The notes beneath the pieces are model-generated. The model did no database searches, was not told the origin of the DNA, and saw only the letters and a list, made by a program, of their open reading frames with translations. Source: CAYRFF01 sp964423575 (lineage in GTDB: Bacteria; Bacteroidota; Bacteroidia; Chitinophagales; Saprospiraceae). Taken from it: 64,000 bases of DNA. The stretch lies in contig CAYRFF010000007.1 of NCBI GenBank assembly GCA_964423575.1, forward strand, positions 21,446 through 85,445. The letters are read 5' to 3'. Made by a program: the position numbers and the translations under genes. Position 1 is the first letter of the stretch; each line of letters opens with the position of its first letter. Shown piece after piece: positions 25,603 to 34,575 of the stretch.

Positions 25603-26703
25603 TTATTTTCCGGAGTTATAAAAGTAGCTAAGTGCTTTCTTCACTTCTTCTGGAAGATCTGGTAACTGGGACCTTGCAATCATAAGTGTTGAAATATTAT
25701 GCAGGTCTGAGAAAATGTGATGCTTCTTAGAAGTTTCAAGCAGATATTGATGTCCGCTACTACCTCCGGTTCCCATTTTGTTACCTAGCATTTTTAAAAC
25801 CATCTGCGCATGTCTGTGTCGCCATGCAATTAAGAATTCGTCAATTTCAGCTATTTTGTTCAAGAACATGTTTGGCAACTGCAATAGTGGCTCATCTCTA
25901 TACATACGTATGAATAATGCTGCCAGCGTAGCTTTATAGGAGAAATCTAGATTCCCTTTGGCGACCTGCTCTTTATGATAATCCTTGTCGAGAACAGTTC
26001 TGTAATATGTGTGGGTATTTCCGAGCATGTCCAGACGTCCTTTCATCTGCTCCTCTGTAAGGTAAGAGCTGTTTTTGATATTGTTTTGCTCTCTTTGAAG
26101 CATTTCTTCCAGGGCTGCCTTATAACTTTCAATAAACTTGAATCCTTCTACCTCGATAAAAGGAGTTCTTTCAAGCCATCTATGCACGTGGTATTTTAAT
26201 GTGTCCTCGGGCTTGATGTCTCTGATTTGATCGCGTTCTTTAGGTTGGAAGGCATCGTAGTATGGCTTGTTATTATACAGTACTCTCTTATCATCTTCCA
26301 GTCCAAGAAGAACTTCTAATTTCCTGAATTGAAAGGATTGAAACCCTGAAGCAGGGAATAGGAAATCTCTGAAATCAAGGAAGTCGAGTTGCGAAATGGA
26401 TTCTATAATCTTGATCTGATCGATGAGTATTTTTAAAATTTCAACTACTCTGTCAAGTTTATAAATAATTTTGCCGAAATCCCCTTCTTCGACCTTGTCT
26501 GTATTTAAATCATTGATTACTGCGTCAACTTCATATAGGATCTGCTTAAACCATAGTTCATATACCTGATGAAGAATGATGAAAAGCATTTCATCATGGG
26601 CATGCTCGCCAAATTCAGTGCTTCTGGGCTGTTGTGCGCTAAGGATTTTATCGATTTGTAGATACTTCTGATAGTGTATTGCTGCGTATTTTTGATCAGA
26701 CAT
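25603..26703 (-). CDS. kynA: tryptophan 2,3-dioxygenase
   Basis: This haem enzyme opens the indole ring of L-tryptophan to N-formylkynurenine. In the 366-residue sequence the family motifs are in order: LFIILHQVYELWFKQIL, SQLDFLDFRDFLFPASGFQS, then AWRHRHAQMVLKMLGNKMGTGGSSGHQYL near the C terminus, which includes the haem/substrate residues. It is the first gene of the operon and is separated from the aldehyde dehydrogenase gene by one base. No arylformamidase (kynB) is seen here, so formylkynurenine hydrolysis must be encoded elsewhere or done by another enzyme. Confidence 0.96.
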   Translation of the reverse strand: MSDQKYAAIHYQKYLQIDKILSAQQPRSTEFGEHAHDEMLFIILHQVYELWFKQILYEVDAVINDLNTDKVEEGDFGKIIYKLDRVVEILKILIDQIKIIESISQLDFLDFRDFLFPASGFQSFQFRKLEVLLGLEDDKRVLYNNKPYYDAFQPKERDQIRDIKPEDTLKYHVHRWLERTPFIEVEGFKFIESYKAALEEMLQREQNNIKNSSYLTEEQMKGRLDMLGNTHTYYRTVLDKDYHKEQVAKGNLDFSYKATLAALFIRMYRDEPLLQLPNMFLNKIAEIDEFLIAWRHRHAQMVLKMLGNKMGTGGSSGHQYLLETSKKHHIFSDLHNISTLMIARSQLPDLPEEVKKALSYFYNSGK

Positions 26704-26841
26704 GTTGAATGTGTTTTAGATAAAGTAATAAAATAATGACCGACTAAATATAGATAAATATATGTTGATTAATACAAGATAATTTACAATCTCCATAACC
26801 TTTGGCCTTTCCTCAAGTATACTCGTTTTAGAAACTCAATT

Positions 26842-28308
26842 CTATTCTCTGAAGAGTACTTTATGAGAAGAGCTGTGCTTTTCTGAATCCAACCTTATAA
26901 AATGAAGGCCTGATGTAAAATTATGGCTTTCTACTTTTATAAACCCGTTATTTCCTTGAACCTTTGATCCATAAACCAGACTTCCCGTCACATCAAATAT
27001 TTTAATTATCCCTTCAAATCCATTTGGTGTTTTGATTGTGAGATCATCTCCGATACGTAATGGATTAGGGTAGATTTCTATGCTTCTATCCAGCTCTGTA
27101 TTGTTGGTAGAAGTGGTTTCTGTCGTTACAGTAAATTCGTATACTTCTGAGAAGTCCGGTACACATGTAGTTCTTAAACCATAAGGTTTAACTCGCCAGA
27201 TGATATTGGTCCAGTTAGGATAAATGGTATCAGGAACATAAAACGGTTCAGTTAGATAAACTACTGTTGAAAAGCGTTTAAAATCAGGCAGGGCTGAATA
27301 TTCAAGTAAATACCCGACTGCTCCTTCAACAGGATCCCATGAAAAAGTAACGTCATCAAAATACAGTTCTTCCTCCAATGCCGGACTGATATTATTAATG
27401 CTGAAATCTTTAATTTCAGGTAGGTCCGGTTCTGAGACATCAAGGCCTCTGGTAACAAGAATGTTGTACCTCATTGCTTCAGCCTGTTCCTCAGAGAACA
27501 TTCCGCGGCAACCTGCTTGGCTATAACTCATTATTAAACGACCATCAGCATGGAATTTTACACCATCTGCATCTATCAGTTGTAAAAGGCTCATTGAATC
27601 AGCATCACAAGGCCATCTGGAATTTAGGAAATCAGGCGGTGTGTCACAGAATCCATCTCCGGCATTATAGCAATTGGTTCTGGCGACCAATTCAGTTTCT
27701 CTATTTCCAATAACCCTCGGTGCGGGTTTTCCGGGCTCATATTCTCCCCAGCCTGCAAATGTATGTGGAAGAGAAAACATGTGACCTAGCTCATGTGCCC
27801 AGGTATAGGCACTTGGACGCATACAGTTATAGCCTACGACGAGACAGTCAGGCCCTCTTGAATAATAACCACAATATCCTGCAGGATTACTTACAAAGAA
27901 TAAATTCATCGCTCCTTCTTCCTTGTGTTCGTTCATCATCTCAGCCCCTAGTGAAGTCGTTTCATGATTATAATATTTAGTGCTTTTTATGAAATTGATG
28001 TCTGAGATATATAAGGAGATACCATAGGTTTCCAGTTTGGAAAATGTCTCACAAGCTTGCTGAAAAAAAGCATCCATATTTATGAATCCGGTACTGTCAT
28101 CTTTTCCTACAATATGACATACAGTTTTAACATAAATCATTTCACCGGCTCTTGATGACATCCAGGGTTTTTCCAAGCTCTGAAATTCAATGAGCCCGGG
28201 ACTCATAAATTCTTCGGTTCCGCAACTTTCATCCTGAGCTTGAATTGAAAGACTGAAGCTGAGTATCAGGACTAGAATTGCGATAGGAGAGTAGGACTTG
28301 TTGTTCAT
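26842..28308 (-). CDS. secreted M43-like zinc metalloprotease with T9SS sorting domain (paralogue 1)
   Basis: A 488-residue exported protein. Signal peptide to about residue 25 (SIQAQ), a short Cys-containing N-terminal segment, and a metzincin-like catalytic domain about 55-275. The zinc site is HELGHMFSLPH (H172, E173, H176, H182) with Met-turn IMSYS (M260). An Fn3-like module follows (VTFSWDPVEGAVGYLLEYS, about 315-390), then a type A C-terminal sorting domain (IYPNP... to SSSHKVLF), so it should be exported by the type IX system. In classic M43 pappalysins the motif is HExxHxxGxxH; here Ser takes the Gly place. It is the last and most diverged intact copy of the four-gene array. Confidence 0.88.
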   Translation of the reverse strand: MNNKSYSPIAILVLILSFSLSIQAQDESCGTEEFMSPGLIEFQSLEKPWMSSRAGEMIYVKTVCHIVGKDDSTGFINMDAFFQQACETFSKLETYGISLYISDINFIKSTKYYNHETTSLGAEMMNEHKEEGAMNLFFVSNPAGYCGYYSRGPDCLVVGYNCMRPSAYTWAHELGHMFSLPHTFAGWGEYEPGKPAPRVIGNRETELVARTNCYNAGDGFCDTPPDFLNSRWPCDADSMSLLQLIDADGVKFHADGRLIMSYSQAGCRGMFSEEQAEAMRYNILVTRGLDVSEPDLPEIKDFSINNISPALEEELYFDDVTFSWDPVEGAVGYLLEYSALPDFKRFSTVVYLTEPFYVPDTIYPNWTNIIWRVKPYGLRTTCVPDFSEVYEFTVTTETTSTNNTELDRSIEIYPNPLRIGDDLTIKTPNGFEGIIKIFDVTGSLVYGSKVQGNNGFIKVESHNFTSGLHFIRLDSEKHSSSHKVLFRE

Positions 28309-28530
28309 ATTTTAATAATTTTGATAAAGGAATTGCAGCAAAATTGAACTAGAATACACGCACTATGAAATGCTAATATAGAAATTATGAAGGATAAGTT
28401 GAAATGTCCCATTTATCTTCATAAGATGATTTAATTAAGCCTTTCGGCAAATGGAAATCTCGAAATTAAAGTCACCGCTACTTTAATCATTGGCAGATAG
28501 CTATATATTGAAAGTTACTCTAAATTATAA

Positions 28531-30012
28531 TTACTGCATAATCAATATCTTATGACTTGATTTGCCTTCATTTGTTATAATGTGTACAAAGTGAACTCCA
28601 GAATGCAGGTCTCTCAAATCAATTGACGTGGTATTACCATGTAGATTCTTCCTGATTTCATTCAATACAAGAGCTCCGGTGTTATTATAAACTTTGATAG
28701 TGACATTCCCGGCAAAGCCATTCTCTGATTTAATATTTAACGATCCACCGGAACTGGCGGGATTTGGGAAAATACTTCTATCTAAACTGAAATTTGCACT
28801 TTCAATGGAAGTGACCATTGTCTTAAAGTTATGCGTTGAACTGAATTCCAAGTCACAGAATGTAGTATATCCAAATGGCTTTACTCTCCACTGAATATCC
28901 GTCCAGAATGGATAGATTGTATCCGGAACATAAAAGGGTTCTGTCAGCAAAACTTTAGTTGACATATTATTAAAAGCAGGTAAGGGAGTATATTCCAGTA
29001 AGTATGCTATTGCACCCTCAACCGGATCCCAGGAAAAGGTCACATTGTCAAAATACACTTTTTCGTCTTGTGCCGGACTGAAGTTTTCAATTTCATGGTT
29101 TGTGATTGCAGGAAAATTGGGTTCTGAAGTATTCCATTTTCTCGTCGTTACAATATTGTATTTCATTGCAGCGATTTGCTGTTCAGAAAACTTGGAACTA
29201 CAAGCATCGATACTATAGCTCATAATATTTCTACCATCGGAGTAAAACTCTTCGGAATTGACATCCTTTTGCTTTATTGTGCTAAAGGTGTCTTGATCAC
29301 AAGGCCATAAGTCACTTAAGTAATCAGGCGTAGTATCACAGAAGCCATCTCCCGCCTGGTTGCAATTGGAGCCGTCAACCTTTTCAGTGAGGATGCCGTT
29401 AACGCGATTGGGAGTAGTTTTTGTGAAATCATAGTCTATATCCTCCCAGCCATTAAATGTATGTGGTAATGAGAAGAAATGGCCGGCTTCATGAGGCCAT
29501 GTTTTAGAGCCACTACCGAGACAGCTATTTTTCAAAGCAACAGCATCTACCATAGGCATGTAGTAACCACAAGCTCCGGCAGGATCTCCTACAAAAAAGA
29601 TATTCATTCTGTTTGCAACCTTATAGTTAACCATCATTTCATATCCATCCTCATTATTATGGTTGTAATATCTGGTATTATTGATAAAGCGTATTTCCGA
29701 GATGTAAAAATTTATCCCTATTTTATTATAGATTTCATTCAACTCACAGGCTTGTCTGAAAATTATAGTTCCATCGATATACCCACTTCCATCATCTTTC
29801 CCTACAATATGAGCAATGGTATTAATATTCAACATTTCTCCCGCCCGCAGAGCAGGCATTTGTGCACCATTAAGCTGAAACTCTATTAATTCCGGACTTC
29901 TGTATGCTTTAGTAGCGCAGAAGTTGTTTTGTGCTTTAATGGAGGTTGTTATAAAAATGGCAAGAAGAAATAAAATTGTAGTTAATGATATTTTATGAAG
30001 TCTAGCGTACAT
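28531..30012 (-). CDS. secreted M43-like zinc metalloprotease with T9SS sorting domain (paralogue 2)
   Basis: A 493-residue paralogue with the same architecture: signal peptide to about residue 28 (SIKAQ), N-terminal CATKAYRSPELIEFQ segment, and catalytic domain with HEAGHFFSLPH (H174, E175, H178, H184). GDGFCDTTPDYLS and a Met-turn IMSYS follow, then an Fn3-like module (VTFSWDPVEGAIAYLLEYTP) and a type A sorting domain (SIFPNPAS...SSHKILIM). All zinc and catalytic residues are intact. It is most like the 31809-33278 copy. A 221-bp gap before the next gene holds no recognisable terminator. Confidence 0.88.
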   Translation of the reverse strand: MYARLHKISLTTILFLLAIFITTSIKAQNNFCATKAYRSPELIEFQLNGAQMPALRAGEMLNINTIAHIVGKDDGSGYIDGTIIFRQACELNEIYNKIGINFYISEIRFINNTRYYNHNNEDGYEMMVNYKVANRMNIFFVGDPAGACGYYMPMVDAVALKNSCLGSGSKTWPHEAGHFFSLPHTFNGWEDIDYDFTKTTPNRVNGILTEKVDGSNCNQAGDGFCDTTPDYLSDLWPCDQDTFSTIKQKDVNSEEFYSDGRNIMSYSIDACSSKFSEQQIAAMKYNIVTTRKWNTSEPNFPAITNHEIENFSPAQDEKVYFDNVTFSWDPVEGAIAYLLEYTPLPAFNNMSTKVLLTEPFYVPDTIYPFWTDIQWRVKPFGYTTFCDLEFSSTHNFKTMVTSIESANFSLDRSIFPNPASSGGSLNIKSENGFAGNVTIKVYNNTGALVLNEIRKNLHGNTTSIDLRDLHSGVHFVHIITNEGKSSHKILIMQ

Positions 30013-30186
30013 ATTGGACCGAGTTTTTATCAGTGGAATAAATTAAATTATGTTCAAATATTATATGGTTACCCTTACAATCAATAGCAATGTAGTTTAA
30101 ATTAAACAAATAGGGAAATATCCTTAATTTAATTTATGACTAAAGGCTGCAAATGAGCTTGAAATAATTGACAGGAATTAGTTGAA

Positions 30187-30226
30187 ATAAAAAACCGACA
30201 ATCAAATTTTTTTCTGACTGTCGGTT
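30187..30226 (-). terminator. intrinsic terminator after the 30253-31596 gene
   Basis: AACCGACA (30193-30200) pairs perfectly with TGTCGGTT (30219-30226), and a further TCA/TGA pairing lies inside. On the minus strand the stem is followed by a T-run. It lies 27 bp past the stop codon. Confidence 0.8.
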
Positions 30227-30252
30227 CTATATTAAAATTTATGCGCTTTATG

Positions 30253-31596
30253 CTAAGGCATTATAATGATTTTATGACTTGATCTGCCTTCATTGGAAAT
30301 CAGATGAACAAAATGAACACCTGGTAGTAAATCGTTGATATTTACACTGAATAAATTATTGTTACTGCTTGTAAACTTTTGCTCAAGAACTGACTTCCCG
30401 GTACTGTCAAATATTTTCACAATTAAATCACTTGTGAATCCTGCTTCTGATTGAATATTGAGAAGTTCGCCCGGTTTTGCCGGATTGGGATAAACAGTTC
30501 GGTCTTCCTGCAATTTAGCTGTTTCAATAGAAGTCACTAAGGTTGAGAATCGACGGGTTTCTCCAAAATCTGCATTACAGAAGTTTCTGTGCCCATAAGG
30601 CTTTACTCTCCACTGAATATTAGTCCATTCTGCATAAAATATTTCAGGCTGATAGAACGGCTCAGAGAGAAAGACTTTAATTGAAAAATTATTAAAATTG
30701 GGGAGTGGAGTGTATTCCAGAAGGTAACCGATAGCTCCTTCAATTGGATCCCAGGAAAATGTAATATTGTCATAGTAAACCTCGTCGTCTAAGGTTGGCT
30801 TAGGGTTTTTTACTTCAAAATCAGTAATTTCCGGATAGACCGGTTCTGAGGTGTCAAGCTCTCTTACCTCTATCATATTGTTTTTCATTGCTTCTGCTTG
30901 TTCGTGAGAAAAAATACTTCTGCAGTTGCTATAACTCATTATGTTTCTTCCATCGACATGAAATTTCACACCATTAGGATCTTCTAGTTCAATGATACTC
31001 ATTGAGTCTTCATCACATTGCCAGGACACGCCTAGGTAATCGGGTGGGGTATCGCAGAATCTGTCTCCTGCAGTATTACAGTTTGATCCGTCCACCGTTT
31101 CTAGATCTCCAAAATTTGATCCCGCAAAGGTGTGTGGAATATTGAATATATGGCCGATTTGATGTGCCCATTCATAAATGCCCGGTTTCATACAAAGGTT
31201 GCTTACGAGCAGCCAGTCATGACTGGGCCTGGAGTATCCGCAGGACTCCAGCTGACGCCCGGTAAAAAAGAAATTAATGGCATCTTCAACTATGTTATTT
31301 GATACCAATTGGAAACCTGATTCTCCGGTGCCTTGAGCGTAATACTCATCATATTCAATGAACTTAAGGTCAGAGAGATAGAATTCAATATCGTGCTTTT
31401 TTAAGGTCATATTAGTCTCACATGCAAGCTGAAAAAAGTCTTCAATATCGACATACCCGGTTCCTTCTTTGTTTTCAAGAATATGACTTATTGCACCGAA
31501 GTAAATTGTTTCATTTGTCTGAGCACTAAGTCCTATATGGAAAAGGATAATAAATAATGACGTGAGTAGAATACTAGGTAGAAATTTTTTGTTCAT
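30253..31596 (-). CDS. M43-like paralogue lacking the catalytic Glu, probable pseudoprotease with T9SS sorting domain (paralogue 3)
   Basis: A 447-residue member of the array. The signal peptide ends near LSAQ (about residue 26), but the Cys-bearing N-terminal segment of about 35 residues found in its sisters is missing. The zinc motif reads HQIGHIFNIPH (H145, Q146, H149, H155): the three His ligands stay, but the catalytic Glu is Gln (codon CAA at 31159-31161). The Met-turn IMSYS, Fn3-like module (ITFSWDPIEGAIGYLLEYTP) and sorting domain (VYPNPAKPGE...SSHKIIIM) are conserved. The frame is open and the rest is under visible constraint, so it looks like a retained non-catalytic binder rather than a pseudogene. 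It has its own terminator. Confidence 0.85.
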   Translation of the reverse strand: MNKKFLPSILLTSLFIILFHIGLSAQTNETIYFGAISHILENKEGTGYVDIEDFFQLACETNMTLKKHDIEFYLSDLKFIEYDEYYAQGTGESGFQLVSNNIVEDAINFFFTGRQLESCGYSRPSHDWLLVSNLCMKPGIYEWAHQIGHIFNIPHTFAGSNFGDLETVDGSNCNTAGDRFCDTPPDYLGVSWQCDEDSMSIIELEDPNGVKFHVDGRNIMSYSNCRSIFSHEQAEAMKNNMIEVRELDTSEPVYPEITDFEVKNPKPTLDDEVYYDNITFSWDPIEGAIGYLLEYTPLPNFNNFSIKVFLSEPFYQPEIFYAEWTNIQWRVKPYGHRNFCNADFGETRRFSTLVTSIETAKLQEDRTVYPNPAKPGELLNIQSEAGFTSDLIVKIFDSTGKSVLEQKFTSSNNNLFSVNINDLLPGVHFVHLISNEGRSSHKIIIMP

Positions 31597-31740
31597 AGCT
31601 GGTTAATTTAACACTTAAGAAATTAATAGTAAGGATAGCTCAACTTGATTGCGATAGCCTTATCCAGCTAAAACTAATAAAAATAAACGGTTTTATGAAA
31701 TCCTGACAAATAATCAACTTGGAATAGCTGATGGAAACAA

Positions 31741-31781
31741 TAAAAAAAACCGACATTCAGACTATTATCCGAATGCCGGTT
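31741..31781 (-). terminator. intrinsic terminator after the 31809-33278 gene
   Basis: AACCG-a-CATTC (31748-31758) pairs with GAATG-c-CGGTT (31771-31781). On the minus strand an 8-base T-run follows (31742-31749). It is related in sequence and position to the terminator of the neighbouring paralogue, so it was probably duplicated with the gene. Confidence 0.8.
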
Positions 31782-31808
31782 ATGTATCTTATTTAATGCG
31801 TTATTATG

Positions 31809-33278
31809 TTAAGGCATTATAACTACTTTATGACTAGATCTACCTTCCTTTGAAATGAGGTGAACAAAATGGACACCAGGCTGTAAGTGATTGATGTTTA
31901 CACTAAACAGATTGCCGTTATTGTTTACAAAATTTTCTTCAAGAACTGTTTTACCGGTACTGTCAAATATCTTCACATTTACATCACCTGCAAAGCCTGA
32001 TTCCGATTGAATATTCAATAATTCATGTGGATTTGCCGGATTGGGATAAATGATTCTGTCAGACTGCAGTTCTGCATTATTTACAGACGTGATTACCGTA
32101 GAGAAATTGTGAATTTCTCCAAATTCTGAAACACAAACAGTTCTATGTCCATACGGCTTAACTCTCCACTGAATATCAGTCCAGAAAGGATAAATTGTAT
32201 CCGGCTTATAATATGGCTCTGTAATAAAAACTTTCGTTGACATTGTATTGAAATTGGGAAGCGGAGTATATTCCAGTAAATATCCGATTGCGCCCTCTAC
32301 TGGCTCCCATGAGAAAGTGACATTGTCAAAATAAACCGACTCATCTTGTCTTGGGCTGAAATTTTCAATTTCAAGTGCATCCATATATGGCAAGTCAGGT
32401 TCTGAAGTATTCATTCTTCTTGTAGTAATTATGTTATATTTTATTGCTGCAATTTGCTCATCGGAAAAACCTACTCCACAACCATCACTACTATAACTCA
32501 TCATATTCGTTCCATCGGACTTGAATCTTTCATTGTTTACGTCCTTCTGGATAACATAGCTTAACTTATTCTCATCACAAGGCCATCTGTAGCTTAGGTA
32601 GTCAGGTGGCGTATCGCAGAACCCATCTCCAGCTTGTCTACAATTACTTCCGTCCACTTTTTCAGTCTGTACTCTGCCGACAGAGGCAGGTGTGTCTTTT
32701 TCAAGAGCGTAATCGGTTCCTTCCCAGCCATAAAAAGTATGAGGCAAGGAGAAAAGATGCCCTAGCTCGTGAGGCCAGGTAATAGATCCACTTCCCAGAC
32801 AGCCATTTTTAATAGCTATTGCGTCGGTTGCAGGCATATAGTATCCACAAGCACCGGCAGGATCTCCAACAAAATATAAATTAACGGCTCCGGCAACATT
32901 ATTTTGTTGCATCATTTGTCTACCGGCTGTATAATCGTGATTGTAATACCTGCTATTATTTATGTAACGAATTTCGGAAATATAAAAATTGATCCCGAAA
33001 TTATTATATACTGCATTGTTTTCGCAAGCTTGCCTGAAAAGAACATCTGCATTCACATATCCACTTCCATCATCTTTTCCGACAACGTGCACGACTGTCT
33101 TGACATGCATCATTTCGTTTGATCTCATCTCCGGCATCTGTGCACCATTCATCTGGAATTCAATAAGTTCCGGACTGCGGTATGCCTCTGTTCCACAGAA
33201 AACCTGAGCTGATGATTCCATAGTGTAACTTATTCCAAAGAATAAGACAAATAATAAAATTGATAGCTTTTTATGCAT
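31809..33278 (-). CDS. secreted M43-like zinc metalloprotease with T9SS sorting domain (paralogue 4)
   Basis: A 489-residue exported protein and the first gene of the array in transcription order. Signal peptide to about residue 25 (ESSAQ), then CGTEAYRSPELIEFQ, and a catalytic domain with HELGHLFSLPH (H170, E171, H174, H180). GDGFCDTPPDYLS and the Met-turn MMSYS follow, then an Fn3-like module (VTFSWEPVEGAIGYLLEYTP) and a type A sorting domain (IIYPNPANPHE...SSHKVVIM). All catalytic residues are present. It is probably a secreted or surface-attached peptidase; the substrate is unknown. Confidence 0.88.
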   Translation of the reverse strand: MHKKLSILLFVLFFGISYTMESSAQVFCGTEAYRSPELIEFQMNGAQMPEMRSNEMMHVKTVVHVVGKDDGSGYVNADVLFRQACENNAVYNNFGINFYISEIRYINNSRYYNHDYTAGRQMMQQNNVAGAVNLYFVGDPAGACGYYMPATDAIAIKNGCLGSGSITWPHELGHLFSLPHTFYGWEGTDYALEKDTPASVGRVQTEKVDGSNCRQAGDGFCDTPPDYLSYRWPCDENKLSYVIQKDVNNERFKSDGTNMMSYSSDGCGVGFSDEQIAAIKYNIITTRRMNTSEPDLPYMDALEIENFSPRQDESVYFDNVTFSWEPVEGAIGYLLEYTPLPNFNTMSTKVFITEPYYKPDTIYPFWTDIQWRVKPYGHRTVCVSEFGEIHNFSTVITSVNNAELQSDRIIYPNPANPHELLNIQSESGFAGDVNVKIFDSTGKTVLEENFVNNNGNLFSVNINHLQPGVHFVHLISKEGRSSHKVVIMP

Positions 33279-33427
33279 AACTGAAATTATAGATTTAAAA
33301 AAATATATTGGTGAAAGTTTGGTTTAAAACTTACTCCAATTTTTAAAGGTACTAAATTAACGAAAAGGGAATTGCCTTTGTTTAAAAAAAAATTTAAAAA
33401 AACTATTCCTTCTCACATCATTTTTGC

Positions 33428-33458
33428 TTGATATTGGTTATAGAATTATGTAATTTTG
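33428..33458 (+). promoter_or_regulatory. Bacteroidota-type promoter of mdh
   Basis: A TTG -33 element (33428-33430) is followed after 20 bp by TAATTTTG (33451-33458), matching TAnnTTTG. The predicted start point near 33464 leaves about 24 bases of leader before the ATG at 33488. This is the only site in the window where I see both elements at the expected spacing. Confidence 0.6.
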
Positions 33459-33487
33459 TACATCTTTTCATAAAAATATTTAAACAA

Positions 33488-34420
33488 ATGAGTAAAGTAA
33501 CAGTAGTAGGAGCTGGGAATGTCGGTGCAACTGCAGCAAACGTCCTTGCACATAAGGATATAGTAAAGGAAGTTGTATTGTTAGACATAAAAGGCGACAT
33601 AGCCAAGGGGAAAGCCCTTGACTCCTGGCAACAAGCTCCTATCGATTATTATAGCACGAGAATTAAGGGAACTGATGATTATAAGGACACCGCTAACTCT
33701 GACATCGTTGTTATCACCGCGGGTATTCCACGTAAACCGGGAATGACTAGAGATGATCTGATTAATACCAATGCTAAAATTGTGAATTCAGTTGTGGCAT
33801 CTATTCTTGAGTATTCTCCGGATCCGATTATCATCCTTGTATCCAATCCGCTTGACGTTATGGTTTATGCTGCACATAGCGAATCCGGACTTTCGTCAAA
33901 AAGAGTATTTGGTATGGCCGGTATTCTTGACACCGCAAGATTTAGAGCATTCTTAGCTACTGAACTCAATGTTTCTCCTAAGGATATTCAGGCAGTATTA
34001 ATGGGTGGACACGGTGACACAATGGTTCCTCTACCAAGATATACTACAGTAGCCGGCATTCCTGTAACCGAATTAATCTCTGAAGAAAGATTAGATGAGA
34101 TAATACAACGTACTAAAATGGGAGGAGGAGAACTCGTGAATCTTATGGGAACCTCTGCATGGTACGCTCCGGGAGCCGCAGCTGCTCAAATGGTAGAATC
34201 CATCGTAAAAGATGAAAATAGAATCTTCCCATGTTGCGTGAAACTCAACGGAGAATACGGAATGGATGATGTATATCTGGGAGTTCCTGTTAAACTTGAT
34301 GAGTCCGGAATAGCTGAAGTAATGGAACTGAAACTCAACGAAAGCGAACTTGCTTTACTTAAGCAGTCAGCTAATCACGTGCGTGAAGTAATGAAGGTTT
34401 ATGATGACCTTAAAGGTTAA
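33488..34420 (+). CDS. mdh: malate dehydrogenase
   Basis: This NAD-dependent enzyme interconverts malate and oxaloacetate in the TCA cycle. At 310 residues it belongs to the LDH-like MDH type. The NAD fold starts VTVVGAGNVGATAANVLA, ITAGIPRKPGMTRDD holds the mobile substrate loop with its Arg residues, LVSNPLDVM is present, and the catalytic His is in LMGGHGDTMVPL. The frame stays open upstream to a TTG at 33428, but that would put the coding start on the -33 promoter element. MSKVTVVGAG is the natural start. A strong terminator follows. Confidence 0.96.
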   Translation: MSKVTVVGAGNVGATAANVLAHKDIVKEVVLLDIKGDIAKGKALDSWQQAPIDYYSTRIKGTDDYKDTANSDIVVITAGIPRKPGMTRDDLINTNAKIVNSVVASILEYSPDPIIILVSNPLDVMVYAAHSESGLSSKRVFGMAGILDTARFRAFLATELNVSPKDIQAVLMGGHGDTMVPLPRYTTVAGIPVTELISEERLDEIIQRTKMGGGELVNLMGTSAWYAPGAAAAQMVESIVKDENRIFPCCVKLNGEYGMDDVYLGVPVKLDESGIAEVMELKLNESELALLKQSANHVREVMKVYDDLKG

Positions 34421-34484
34421 TCAGTAGACAATAGAAATAAGCGAAGTCCATATTTTTACGTTTATGGAATTTGCCGGAAAAGAT

Positions 34485-34530
34485 ATCCTGTTGCCGGATG
34501 CAAATAAATATCTGACAACAGGATTTTTTA
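34485..34530 (+). terminator. intrinsic terminator of mdh
   Basis: ATCCTGTTG (34485-34493) pairs perfectly with CAACAGGAT (34516-34524) and runs into TTTTTT (34524-34529). Confidence 0.85.
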
Positions 34531-34575
34531 TACTAAATCATCTCAAAGCTCTGTTTTATAGAAAATAAACGATTT

